In this document: one piece after another, positions 55,143 to 64,000 of the stretch
How the letters are laid out: each line of letters begins with the position of its first letter
Numbering within the stretch: the first letter of the stretch is position 1
NCBI RefSeq assembly: GCF_025602895.1
Contig: NW_026516213.1
Span: 434,001 to 498,000, forward strand
Length of the DNA stretch: 64,000 nt
Direction: 5' to 3'
Origin: Polychytrium aggregatum
Lineage: Eukaryota; Chytridiomycota; Chytridiomycetes; Polychytriales
The notes under the pieces: model-generated
The model's database searches: none
The model's input: only the letters and a program-made list of their open reading frames with translations
Told to the model about the DNA's origin: nothing
Made by a program: the position numbers and the translations under genes

Positions 55143-56087
55143 TCAGAGCCATGCAGCGACCATCTCGCGGGAGCGGTCCCACACATTCTTGGCCAGACGG
55201 GGATCCTTGGCCTTCTCAGCCCACTCCTCTTCGCGGTCGACCGAATAGTACTTGCCGGACTCGTTGGATTCGACCACCAGCTTGGCCATAAAGCCGCCAC
55301 TGCGCTCGATTGTGCTGACGCGAGGCCACAGATACTTGAGCAGTTTATGGACGAAGACACCGAGCAGGACCTGGCGGGTCTTGGAATAGCCGCGCAGAAG
55401 ATCGGTAGGGACGAATCCGGGATCGTAAACGGATATGAGGACGTTCTTGAGGATCCCGGTGCTTGCAAGCCGATAGCCCGTGATGGCATTCAGCAGCTTG
55501 GAGTTGGTGTATGCCCGCTCTTCGTCAAACCTTGCAGGTGGCTCGGCCAAGATGGCGGGATCAAGGGTCTCCTCGAGATTGGGGAAGCGCATGGCCGAAA
55601 TGTTCTTGGGGTTGATGGTGAAGGAGCTGACGATGACAAGACGGGTGGGCTGACCCAGTTGCGAAGCGGTCGAGGTCAGTAAATCCGACAGCAGCTGAAT
55701 GAGGAGAAAGTGGCCCAGATGGTTGGTGGCAAAGGTGAGTTCGTAGCCCTGGGCGCTTTGCTCGTACTTGGTTGGGACAATGCCGGCATTGCAGATCAGG
55801 CCGTCGAGTCGTCGGTACTGGGCGCGGAACTCTTGGGCAAACACCTTGACTGCGTCGAGGGAGGACAGCTCCAGCTTCATGGCAAACACCTGGCTGTTGC
55901 CCGTTGCGGCTTGAATTTCTTGGCAGACTTGCTTGCTCTTCTCCATGCTTCGTGCAGCAATGACAACAATATGGTTGGGCGATCGGGCAATCTCGAGCAC
56001 GGCGCCCTTGCCAATACCGCTGTTGCCGCCGGTGACCAGAAAAACCTTGGCCGAGGAGTCGAGATGGGCAGACGAGGACTGGGACAT
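55143..56087 (-). CDS. Short-chain dehydrogenase/reductase
   Basis: An intronless 314-residue protein. The start is set at the ATG of MSQSSSAHLDSSAKVFLVTGG because the cofactor-binding fold begins 15 residues later. An upstream in-frame start would add about 100 residues of low-complexity sequence. Classical SDR motifs are TGGNSGIG (cofactor), LICNAG (the NAG motif), VIVSSF (catalytic Ser) and the YTNSK catalytic pair. The length and the substitution of WW-domain-like or retinol dehydrogenase-like features place it in the broad extended RDH/WWOX-like group of fungal oxidoreductases. The substrate cannot be read. Confidence 0.88.
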   Translation of the reverse strand: MSQSSSAHLDSSAKVFLVTGGNSGIGKGAVLEIARSPNHIVVIAARSMEKSKQVCQEIQAATGNSQVFAMKLELSSLDAVKVFAQEFRAQYRRLDGLICNAGIVPTKYEQSAQGYELTFATNHLGHFLLIQLLSDLLTSTASQLGQPTRLVIVSSFTINPKNISAMRFPNLEETLDPAILAEPPARFDEERAYTNSKLLNAITGYRLASTGILKNVLISVYDPGFVPTDLLRGYSKTRQVLLGVFVHKLLKYLWPRVSTIERSGGFMAKLVVESNESGKYYSVDREEEWAEKAKDPRLAKNVWDRSREMVAAWL

Positions 56088-56498
56088 GACGGACGGAGGG
56101 CGGGTTGGATATTGAAGCGAGGTGGATGTGCCGAATCTGGTGCAGTGGACGAAGGTGAGCTGGGGCTCGTTACTGGGAGGGGGCTTGTGGTGACCGGGAA
56201 CTGGGTGCGGGAACTGGGTGCGGGAACGCGGGCTGATATACTTGGGGCCATTTGTCACATTCGTGACGAGGCGCGGCCGGAACAACGGATGATCCTGCCG
56301 GATGAACAGGAGGCACCGCGGCTGATTCACGACTGTCAAGGATCGACCCAAACAAGGCTGATGTGAGAATGCCGCCCTGACCAATATCACTCCCGTCCCT
56401 GGCGCAACCTGCGACGTGACCGGTTGCGATTGGCAGGGAAGTCCGGAGCATATTCCAGCAGGGCGTCATGGGCAGCCACCCCGAATGCGTCGAAAGGC

Positions 56499-56655
56499 CT
56501 ATGCTGTTCTGAGCCAGGTAAACCGCTCTTCAGCATCGTAAACCCACACTCGTCCATCACTCATCTTGGCCAAGCGGTGCACCCATGAGCGCCATCCGTC
56601 GCTGCACTGCGATGCCACAATCCAGGGCGACTGCGGAGACCGGAAATCGACTCGG
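56499..56655 (-). CDS. Possible isolated C-terminal exon or gene remnant
   Basis: A minus-strand frame of about 50 codons ends in SDGRVWVYDAEERFTWLRTA and a stop. It is rich in Trp and charged residues and reads like protein, but there is no start, no domain and no upstream exon that I can identify. It may be a remnant or chance. Confidence 0.2.
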
Positions 56656-57085
56656 TGTCATCGCTTAATGCCCGGCGAGGCGATCCCCTGGACTTCAAAT
56701 GGGAACAGACTACATGTCCAAATGGATGGATGTGTCCCGGTTCTACAGAATATGGTCGGTCTAGCTGATGCTGAGTGCAGCCACTGCGTCAAAGCGGAGA
56801 CGATGTAGCACATTTCTCGGCGAGGCCTCAGTGGTGGAGATTGGGTGATTGGACAGGGAGTGGCTCACGGAGTGGACTGCAATATCCTCGGCCAGCGAGG
56901 GAGGACTCAACAATCGACGTCCATATATGCTCGATCAGACCCTCGTTCGACCGGGGAACTGAGCGTGCTCAAACTTGCCCTTGCCTGCGTCGCATACGGA
57001 GCCTCACAGCCCGGAGAGCGCCAACGCCCCTCCCCAGGCTTCCGATTCTCCTGAGCCCGTCAGTACCACCCCGAGAGAGCGGAAA
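56656..57085. other. Upstream region of the CCDC113 gene
   Basis: No gene is visible. TGTCCCGG at about 56738 faintly recalls the transposon ends but lacks their other features. Confidence 0.4.
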
Positions 57086-59012
57086 ATGGAGGACGCTGCG
57101 AACCTCGCGCCGGCTCAGCCAGGAGCCGAGGCCAATCTCCTCTCGCGTCTAACTGCAATGGATGACTACGAGTTCGATAATTACGCAGACTCTGAGCTGC
57201 TCAAGCTCAAGGAAGAGCTTATCATCAAAAATGACATGATGGAGAACGAAAACAAGCTATTTGAGTCGTACTGGAACCGAGTTAATCCCGGCAACGGCGG
57301 CCCAGGCGCGACAGGGACCGTTGACGAGGAACTCCAGGATGCTGGTGGAGGGATGCAGCAGCAGCAGATGCGCCAAAAGAAGAAAAAGGGCGAGAAGCAG
57401 AAAGAAATCGAAAAGCGGCTCTTGCTGACGCCCGAGCAAAAGTCGGAGATCGCCACACGAGAGCTGGAGGAGCTCCGAGATGAGATCGAGAAGCAGAAGG
57501 AGGAGTGGGCCAAGGTGCTGGACAGCTACAAGGCCGAGATGGAGGAGGTCGAAATTCGCATTGGCGACACCAAGAAAGCCCTCTATGAATACAAACGTGA
57601 TATCGTCGGGCAGGCAGTCAATTCCCGGACAGGCAAAGTTATGGCCGAGCGGGTGCTGCGATACTACGAGGACAAAATCCGAGCAAAGGTACGGTTGTAT
57701 GAACGATCCGATCCACCATCTACGCTGTATTCTGGCCAATTTCCTGTATGGGAGCAGCAAAATAGCTGCGGCGACGGTGTCCGTCGTGTAAATGCGTTGA
57801 TGAGCACAGCCAGCCATGCTGAGCCGGACATAATATTTTTACCCGACACCTGGACGGCCCCGATATCATATGAACACACATGCTGCAGGATGCAATCATT
57901 GAGAAGGTGCGCCTCAAGAATGCAACGCTCAAGGTTCAGAAAAACAAGCTACATCTTCAGCTCAAGCAGAAAGAAGAAATGGGCGAAGTTCTTCATGCGA
58001 TCGATTTCGACCAGCTTCAAATCGAAAACAAACAGTATCTGACAAAGATCGAGGAACGAAATGCCGAGCTCCTCAAGTTGAAGATGACGGCTGGAAATAC
58101 AGTGCAAATTCTGAACTTTTACAAGGTACATACAGGAAAAGTGCGGCGCATTCTGCGATCGGGCTCGGGTGCGCTGCAAACCGGCACACACATCAGGCAA
58201 AGTACCCGCAGGTAGCCGAGACTGCCGGGGTACACAAATACTACCATTATAGATGGAGCACATATGATAAGAGGCAATCGTTGCCTAAAGAGCGAGCGAC
58301 AGTTGGCTTCGCTGATCCGGTGCAACAACAAGACACTCATCACTTTGCTATCGCATATATCTCCTCGCTCAACCAGAAAAAGCTACAGAACATCACTACC
58401 GAGTCTGAGACGCTTCGAACGGAAATCAGCCAGCGTAGGGACCTGCTGGACAAGCTGCGGTCTGAAGCCAAGCTCGTCAACTTTGAAAAGCGGAAGGCCA
58501 CGCGAATTAACGACACACTAAAGAAACAAATCGAAGAGTTTCGCGTTCCGCATGTACGCTTCATAATCATCTCTGCGACTGACGACGGAGCTCCCTGCGA
58601 GAGAAAGCTGGTCCGGAAGTGGCCCGCGGGTGTCGATCCATTGTAACATACCTTGTGTCATCTAGGTCATGGAGTACGTCCACAAGCAGGCTGAGCGGTA
58701 CGAACTACAGAAGAAGCTCAAGAGCTGGGAGCGCAAGGTCGAAATCGGCACGATGCAAGCAGCTAGGCAAGTAAAACGAGAGTTATTCCATGCTGGAGGG
58801 CAAATTGGAGACTTCTTTGGGCCTCTGGCTCGAAACTTGGCGATATTCCGTGGTTGGTCTGTATGTGTGAACCAATATGATATGACTGAATATCTGGCCA
58901 AAATAGAGTCAAGAAGATGTGGCAACACATGTGTCTCAGCAAGTCACAAAAACAAGCCAACCCGCTTCCGCGCATCACACAACAGGCCGAGAAATCACAG
59001 TTGTTCATTTAG
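57086..59012 (+). CDS. CCDC113: CCDC113/CFAP263-like ciliary coiled-coil protein
   Basis: Five exons join in phase: 57086-57688, 57889-58125, 58377-58553, 58666-58766 and 58907-59012. The protein is mostly coiled coil. Family-specific stretches are EKVRLKNATLKVQKNKLHLQ, LKQKEEMGEVLHAIDFDQLQ, KMTAGNTVQILNFYKKKLQ, EFRVPHVMEYV and SWERKVEIGTMQ. The last intron is GC-AG (AG then GCAAGT at 58767). With it the tail continues VKKMWQHMCLSKSQ and stops at 59012. Reading the nearby GTAAAA as donor instead leaves the frame running into the duplicated segment. CCDC113 belongs to ciliary base and axonemal linker complexes with CCDC96. It is the second motile-cilium gene of the window. Confidence 0.9.
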
Positions 59013-59203
59013 TGCTTGCTCATATAATTGGACATGTCGATTTTGCTTTGTCTGGATCTAGTTCACATCATCAATCGCACGACAACAATCTACCACGCCC
59101 TCGATATCGTCGTTGCTGGACTGCACGGGAGCAAACGGATGGAAAACATGTGCAGGGTTGTCCGTATTCAAGGTGTCAGAGAGCGGTCCATCAGGCTTGC
59201 CCG
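59013..59203. other. Spacer between CCDC113 and the duplicated segment
   Basis: Short 3' flank of CCDC113. No feature is seen at the junction with the duplicated block. Confidence 0.5.
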
Positions 59204-59502
59204 CCAGCCGACAGCATCGCGGAAAGCAATTGGTATCTCTGGCGGACCTGCATCGGTCTGTTGGATTGGGAGTGGCTCATTCGGCCCAGCAAGACGCTCA
59301 GTCCGTCTCATGGGAACCTGCGAGATCTTGATCCAGCGTTGCATTCGCCCTCGATCTGCGAGATCTTGATCCAGCGTTGGATTCCCCGAGGCACTTGCAG
59401 CAGCTGTTCCCATCGATGGCGACAAGCCTCGGACAGCGCCAGGATGAGCAAATCATGTGCCGTGCTGATGATCCACGCCGACCCAGAAGCCAGCTCTTGC
59501 TG

Positions 59503-59580
59503 CCATCTGCCCATCTGCCCATCTGCCCATCTGCCCATCTGCCCATCTGCCCATCTGCCCATCTGCCCATCTGCCCATCA
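59503..59580. repeat. 10-bp tandem repeat upstream of the WD40 gene, copy 2
   Basis: CATCTGCCCATCTGCC-type decamers, the inverted counterpart of the array at 18.35-18.42 kb. Confidence 0.9.
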
Positions 59581-59597
59581 CGAACAACGTCTCGGCC

Positions 59598-62500
59598 ATG
59601 GCCCATCGGCTGCTCTCTCGGCGAGAGCACGAGCCCATGCATCCGCTGGGGTTCTCGCGCCAGACAACAGAATGCCCACTCTTGCTCGCCCAGCTCTCGC
59701 TCTCGCAGATCCTCAAAGCCCATCGCGGCTGCGTCAACACCCTGGCCTGGTCAGACTCGGGCCGGCATCTGATCTCTGGATCCGACGACCTGCATCTCTG
59801 TCTCTGGGAATACTCGCCCGGCCCGGCGCCGGCGCCGCCGCCTGAGCGAGAGAATGCTCGGACGCCGATGCAGCCGATGCAGCCGATGCAGCCGATGCAG
59901 CCGGCGTCTGCCCAGCGCGGCAGCAGGTTGCTGACCCGATTCCACACCGGCCACTCTGCCAATATCTTTGGAGCCAAGTTTATCCCTGGAACCGGAGACT
60001 CGGTCGTCGTGAGCGTCGCCGGCGACTCGCAGGTTCGGGTCCATGACATTTCTCTGGCTCCACATCGCGAGCAAGGAAGCGTCCGCAACGTCTATCGATG
60101 CCACACCAGCAGGGTCAAGCGGGTGGTCGTCAACCACGACTCCCCGCACTGTCCACTGACATGCTCCGAAGACGGAACCGTCCGCCAGTTCGATGTCCGG
60201 GTCAAGCACGAGTGCACACCCAGATCGGCCTGTCGCCATGTGGTTGTCGACTACCAGAGCTTTGGCATCCATCTCAACAGCCTCTCGCTCAACCCGGCCA
60301 ACTCCAACTATATTGTCTGTGCCGGCGGCCACCCCGAAGCCTTCCTGCACGATCTGCGGATGCCGCAGCGAGCCGTGGCGACCTTCCGAGCGACCTCGGA
60401 CAACATCCGCAACGACTCGGACATCACCTCCTGTCAGTTCTCCAAGTCGGGCGATGAGCTGCTGCTGAGCTACTCGCAGGACCTCGTCTATCTGTTTGAC
60501 ATTCGCTCGGGCCTGCAGACCCGGGCGGGCCCGGACGAGTCCAGGGTCGAGATGAGCGAGGGAATGGATCTGGCGCAGCTGGCCAAGGCCCAGGTCGAGG
60601 TCCAGGCCCTGGTCGACCGAGCTGCTGATCTGTTGGGGCAGATGCGATACCAAGAGGCCCTGCTCGAGATTGACCGCATCAAGGACGTCTGGACCCTGTG
60701 GGATCTGCGACCGGTTGTCGATGCGTGCTGCCACCGGAACTGTGCCCGGATCTATCTGAGGTGGTTCCTCGACCTCGGCAACCGGGACGGCAACCAGAAC
60801 AGCAACCGGGACGGCAACCAGAGCAGCAACCAGAGCAACCGGGACGACGCTGCGGCCCTGGCCAGCTCGGACCCAAGACACTCTGGCGAGTCGCCGCTGA
60901 AGCGAATCAAGATATTCAACTGCCAAGAGGATCCTGCCGTCGCGGCACACCGCGAGCATCTGCTGCAGCAAGCGCTGGTGCAGTCCCGCTGTGCCTTGGA
61001 GAAGCGCAAGCATCAATGCATGGGCCATCTGCTGCGAGCAGCCAGCGAGTGGGCGCTGGCACTCTTCTCAACCACAGACACCTCTGAACAAACCATCGAG
61101 CGCCTCCAAGATGCCGAGGCAACGCTTCGCCAAGCCAAATGGCCCGCGAGGACCTCGGGCGATCGCCAGGCCTTTGTCGAGTGCTTGGATGGCATCCTGC
61201 TCTCTGAGCGCGCAGGATCGATCGAACTGTGGAGTCGCTGGGGCCAGCGATGGATCCAGGCTCTGGAACCGGTCGAGCTGATCGGAGCCTTCCGTGCGGA
61301 CGACAGTCAACACAGCGGACAGGAGGAGGCCGCAGGTTCAAGTGCAAGTGCAAGTGCAGGTGCAGGTGCAAGCGCAAGTGCAAGTGCAAGTGCAGGTGCA
61401 AGTGCAGGTGCAAGTCGACGCCGCAGTCCGCACAAGCAAAGGCAGCCGCATGAGCATGGCAGTCTGAAGCAGAGACATGGATCGGATGCCTCTTCAGCAG
61501 CACAGGCCGCTGAGGGGCCGGCTGAGCGGCCCGGGCGGCCCGAGAGCGATGCCGACATGGAATCGGTCGGCGAGAGCGACGACATGGTCGAGGACTCTGA
61601 AGGCAGCGGCCCTGGCGACTCTGACACCTCCGAAGGCTCCGATGAACCCAATGGCTCTGACACCTCCGAAGGCTCTGACGACTCTGACGACTCTGATAGC
61701 GACGATGGGATGTGGAGGACCACGCACTCGCTTGGCAAGAGCGATCCAGATGCGTCAGAGGTGTGGCCGCATCTGACCAACGTGAAGCCATCGAGGGTCT
61801 TCAAGGTATGGCACCGAATGACGACTCTGGCGATCCGATGGCATGTGGCGGCCGAGTCTGCGGTGGGATGGTGTGTCGGGCCATGCGATGTGCTGATCGT
61901 GCCACATCCACTCGATGCCACTCGATGCCACTCGATGCCACCACAGGGACATCAAAGTTGTCGGGTAAGCGGACAGGATCGATTGATGTGTTGTGTCGCA
62001 CGGCCATGCGCACTTTTGATGGGACGGCTCATGTGCGGATGGCTCACGTGCGGATGGCTCATGTGCGGCTCTCCTTCTCGACCGGGATCGGCCTGGCTCT
62101 GCACAGACGACCAAGGGTAAGTTGGCCTGCTGCCGACAGGCGATTCGTCGACCGGGAGGTTGCTTCCCGTCGGCCGTGCCTCAAGTTGCTTGTGTCGCTG
62201 ATGACTGGGGTCTCCCACGACATCTGCCGATGACTGGGGTCTCCCACGACATCTGCCGATGACTGGGGTCTCCCACGACATCTGCCGATGACCGGGGTTT
62301 CCCACGATATCCGCTGATGGCCTGTGCCTCGCGCAACCCTGTCCTGACCAGATGTCAACTTTTATGGAGCATCGGATCGATACGTGGTCTCGGGATCGGA
62401 CGACGGATACGCCTTCATCTGGGACAAGAGGAGCACCAGGCTCGTGCAGCTGCTTGCAGGCGACTCGGAGGTCGTCAATGTCATCCAGGGCCATCCGCAC

Positions 62501-63064
62501 GCTCCCGTCATAGCCGTCAGCGGCATCGACAGCACCATCAAGATCTTTGAGCCCATCTACCCAAACAACCGGCTGTGGAGCTTGGACATGGATGCCTTGG
62601 AGGCGGCCCAGCAGGAGGCGGGACTGGCGACGGGCAGCTGGCTTCCAGACTCCCACCTGAACCGAGACGTGCAGCCCCGTCCGTCCTCAAAGCTGTTTCC
62701 CGTGAACTGCTGTTTGCAGTACTCGAAGCGGCTGGACACGGACTCGGTGGGCGACCACGGCTCGTCCTCGGATGGGGTCGAGTCGGAAACGACACCCGCT
62801 CAGTTCCCGCCAACCGACGTCACCACTACCCCGGCGCTGCCGCCGAGCTCGTCGCTCATGAGCCAAGCATCCCGGATCTGCTCGGAAAACATCGGCTTTA
62901 TTGGACACCGCCTCTACCGCCGCCGACAGTCGTCGACCTTTGCTGCGATCCAGAGGCTGTTGCTCTATGGCTCCATCTTTCACGCTCACAGCAGCAACAT
63001 CGACGACGCCTCCGACAGCCACAACGACAGCGACGAAGGCCAAGAAAGCTGTCCGGTGCAATGA
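59598..63064 (+). CDS. WDTC1/DCAF9-like WD40 and TPR protein, copy 2
   Basis: First exon 59598-61805, last coding block 62352-63064. Differences from copy 1 include Gly for Glu in AERPGRPESD. The encoded domains are the same: N-terminal WD repeats, TPR-like helices, an acidic Ser/Asp tract (SDTSEGSDDSDDSDSDDG) and C-terminal WD repeats. A small exon 61947-61964 has good GT-AG borders and would encode GHQSCR, where homologues have a GH motif. Joining it to 62352 shifts the frame by one base, so the real junction, or a mutation shared by both copies, remains open. Both promoter regions were copied too, so both genes may be expressed. Confidence 0.8.
61347..61413. repeat. 6-bp coding repeat (Ala/Ser/Gly tract), copy 2
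   Basis: GCAAGT/GCAGGT hexamers in frame in the WD40 gene, the counterpart of 16507-16590. Confidence 0.85.
62203..62289. repeat. 29-bp tandem array, 3 units, copy 2
   Basis: Three copies of the unit found four times at 15604-15719. Confidence 0.95.
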
Positions 63065-63168
63065 GCAGCAAAGCACGGGGAACTGGGTGCTGGTGTGCAC
63101 GCAGGGGATCGAGAAGATCGGAAAGCCAAGAGCGAGACTCATTCTCCCTCGCCAAGTTGCGTTGGTGA

Positions 63169-63430
63169 CTGAGACGGACGAAGGTTTGGTGAATGAGACG
63201 GACGAAGGTTTGGTGACCGAGACGGACGAAGGTTTGGTGACCGAGACGGACGAAGGTTTGGTGACCGAGACGGACGAAGGTTTGGTGACCGAGACGGACG
63301 AAGGTTTGGTGACCGAGACGGACGAAGGTTTGGTGACCGAGACGGACGAAGGTTTGGTGACCGAGACGGACGAAGGTTTGGTGACCGAGACGGACGAAGG
63401 TTTGGTGAATGAGACCGACGAAGGACAGTC
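63169..63430. repeat. 24-bp tandem array, 10 units plus a partial one, copy 2
   Basis: GAGACGGACGAAGGTTTGGT plus GACC units. Four fewer than in copy 1. Confidence 0.95.
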
Positions 63431-63801
63431 CCAAACCATGTTGTGCAAACGAGCAAGACACGGCCTTTCTCTGTGTGGGCAACAGTGACAAGAGCGATCG
63501 GGTCACTTTCCAGCGGGCGGCAGGGGACCATGTCGTCACTGTGCTCTCCCTCGCCCGCATCGCTGCAATCGACCGAGGACAAACAAGTGAAACCAGCGGG
63601 TTGTGGCCGGCTGTCATTCACATCGAGAAGTCTCGTCGACTGTGTTGGCTGACGCCATCTGGGGGCCACCAGGCTGATGATGGCCCTCGATGTTCATTCG
63701 GTCATTGAGCTGGCATGTCGTCCACTGAGGTGATGTGAACATGTGGAAAGGGCAGGCCGTGACCATCTGCAGCCTCGATTGGAACCTGTGGGTGTGGTGG
63801 A

Positions 63802-64000
63802 CATCTCCGAGGCGGCCAGTGTGGATGCTCGGCAATCGATTGTATATGGCAGTAATATTAGACGACTTGCGCGTTCAAACGAGAAAATGGACACTGTTTT
63901 ACCCATATTGATTATCTTATTGCCTGGTGCATTCGCTCTGAGGATTAGAATCCAAGAGAGCGGTGGATGGTGACGGGCTTTGGATGATTTGACGAGGACA
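63802..64000. other. Unique flank beyond copy 2
   Basis: Homology to copy 1 stops at 63801. The last 199 bases are more AT-rich and show no gene. A hydrophobic frame (VLPILIILLPGAFALRIRI) near 63.9 kb is too short to call. Confidence 0.4.

Larger units (their letters stand above)
59204..63801. repeat. Large inverted segmental duplication, copy 2
   Basis: Reverse complement of 13998-18720, differing by five missing tandem units (four of 24 bp, one of 29 bp) and a few substitutions. The two copies lie about 40 kb apart in opposite orientation. The block begins 191 bases after the CCDC113 stop codon. Confidence 0.95.

Noticed and set aside
55143-56390. Longer start for the short-chain dehydrogenase, adding about 100 residues
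   Set aside because: The extension is low-complexity and unlike any SDR N-terminus, and the ATG at 56087 fits the fold.
56499-56760. Possible tRNA or small RNA gene in the gap upstream of CCDC113
   Set aside because: No cloverleaf with A and B boxes could be drawn. No tRNA or rRNA gene was found anywhere in the window.

Overview
The window reads as nuclear DNA of a zoosporic fungus, most likely a chytrid (Chytridiomycota). It is GC-rich, its genes are cut by short GT-AG introns (two are GC-AG), the kinases and reductases are fungal in type, and two genes (CCDC39 and CCDC113 homologues) encode proteins of motile cilia that only flagellated fungi keep. No gene names come from a database. All calls rest on motifs and on spliced reading frames worked out by eye.

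Layout. 1-396: edge of a minus-strand membrane protein. 3.6-7.3 kb: Kin4-like kinase. 9.2-13.8 kb: adenylation-carrier-reductase enzyme. 14.0-18.7 kb: first copy of a 4.7 kb segment holding a WDTC1/DCAF9-like WD40 gene. 19.3-20.2 kb: NAD(P)-binding oxidoreductase. 21.7-24.1 kb: ferric reductase-like flavocytochrome. 24.2-28.1 kb: transposon. 28.5-30.9 kb: medium-chain acyl-CoA dehydrogenase. 31.2-32.5 kb (minus): Elongator subunit ELP6, head to head with CCDC39 (32.8-38.7 kb). 39.8-43.7 kb: a second Kin4-like kinase with the same exon plan as the first. 44.8-48.9 kb: FGD-type RhoGEF-PH-FYVE protein. 49.5-50.1 kb (minus): ribosomal protein L35/uL29. 51.6-54.9 kb: PRP4 kinase. 55.1-56.1 kb (minus): short-chain dehydrogenase. 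57.1-59.0 kb: CCDC113. 59.2-63.8 kb: the 4.7 kb segment again, inverted and almost identical.

The outstanding feature is the 3.95 kb transposon at 24164-28115. It has 26-bp terminal inverted repeats next to TA dinucleotides, an intact DD34E Tc1/mariner/IS630-type transposase, and an intact 790-residue Fanzor1-type protein, the eukaryotic relative of TnpB and Cas12 RNA-guided nucleases. The RuvC residues (D539, E715, D760) and a C4 zinc finger are all present. The stretch after the Fanzor stop codon can fold and runs into the right terminal repeat, so it is the candidate guide-RNA (omega RNA) locus. A short non-autonomous relative abuts the right end, and further end-like relics lie at about 1.9, 44.0, 48.9-49.15 and 50.5 kb.

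The host genes are ordinary housekeeping, signalling and ciliary genes and do not form a pathway. The shared themes are duplication (the inverted 4.7 kb segment, the kinase pair) and many short tandem arrays, several of them inside introns.
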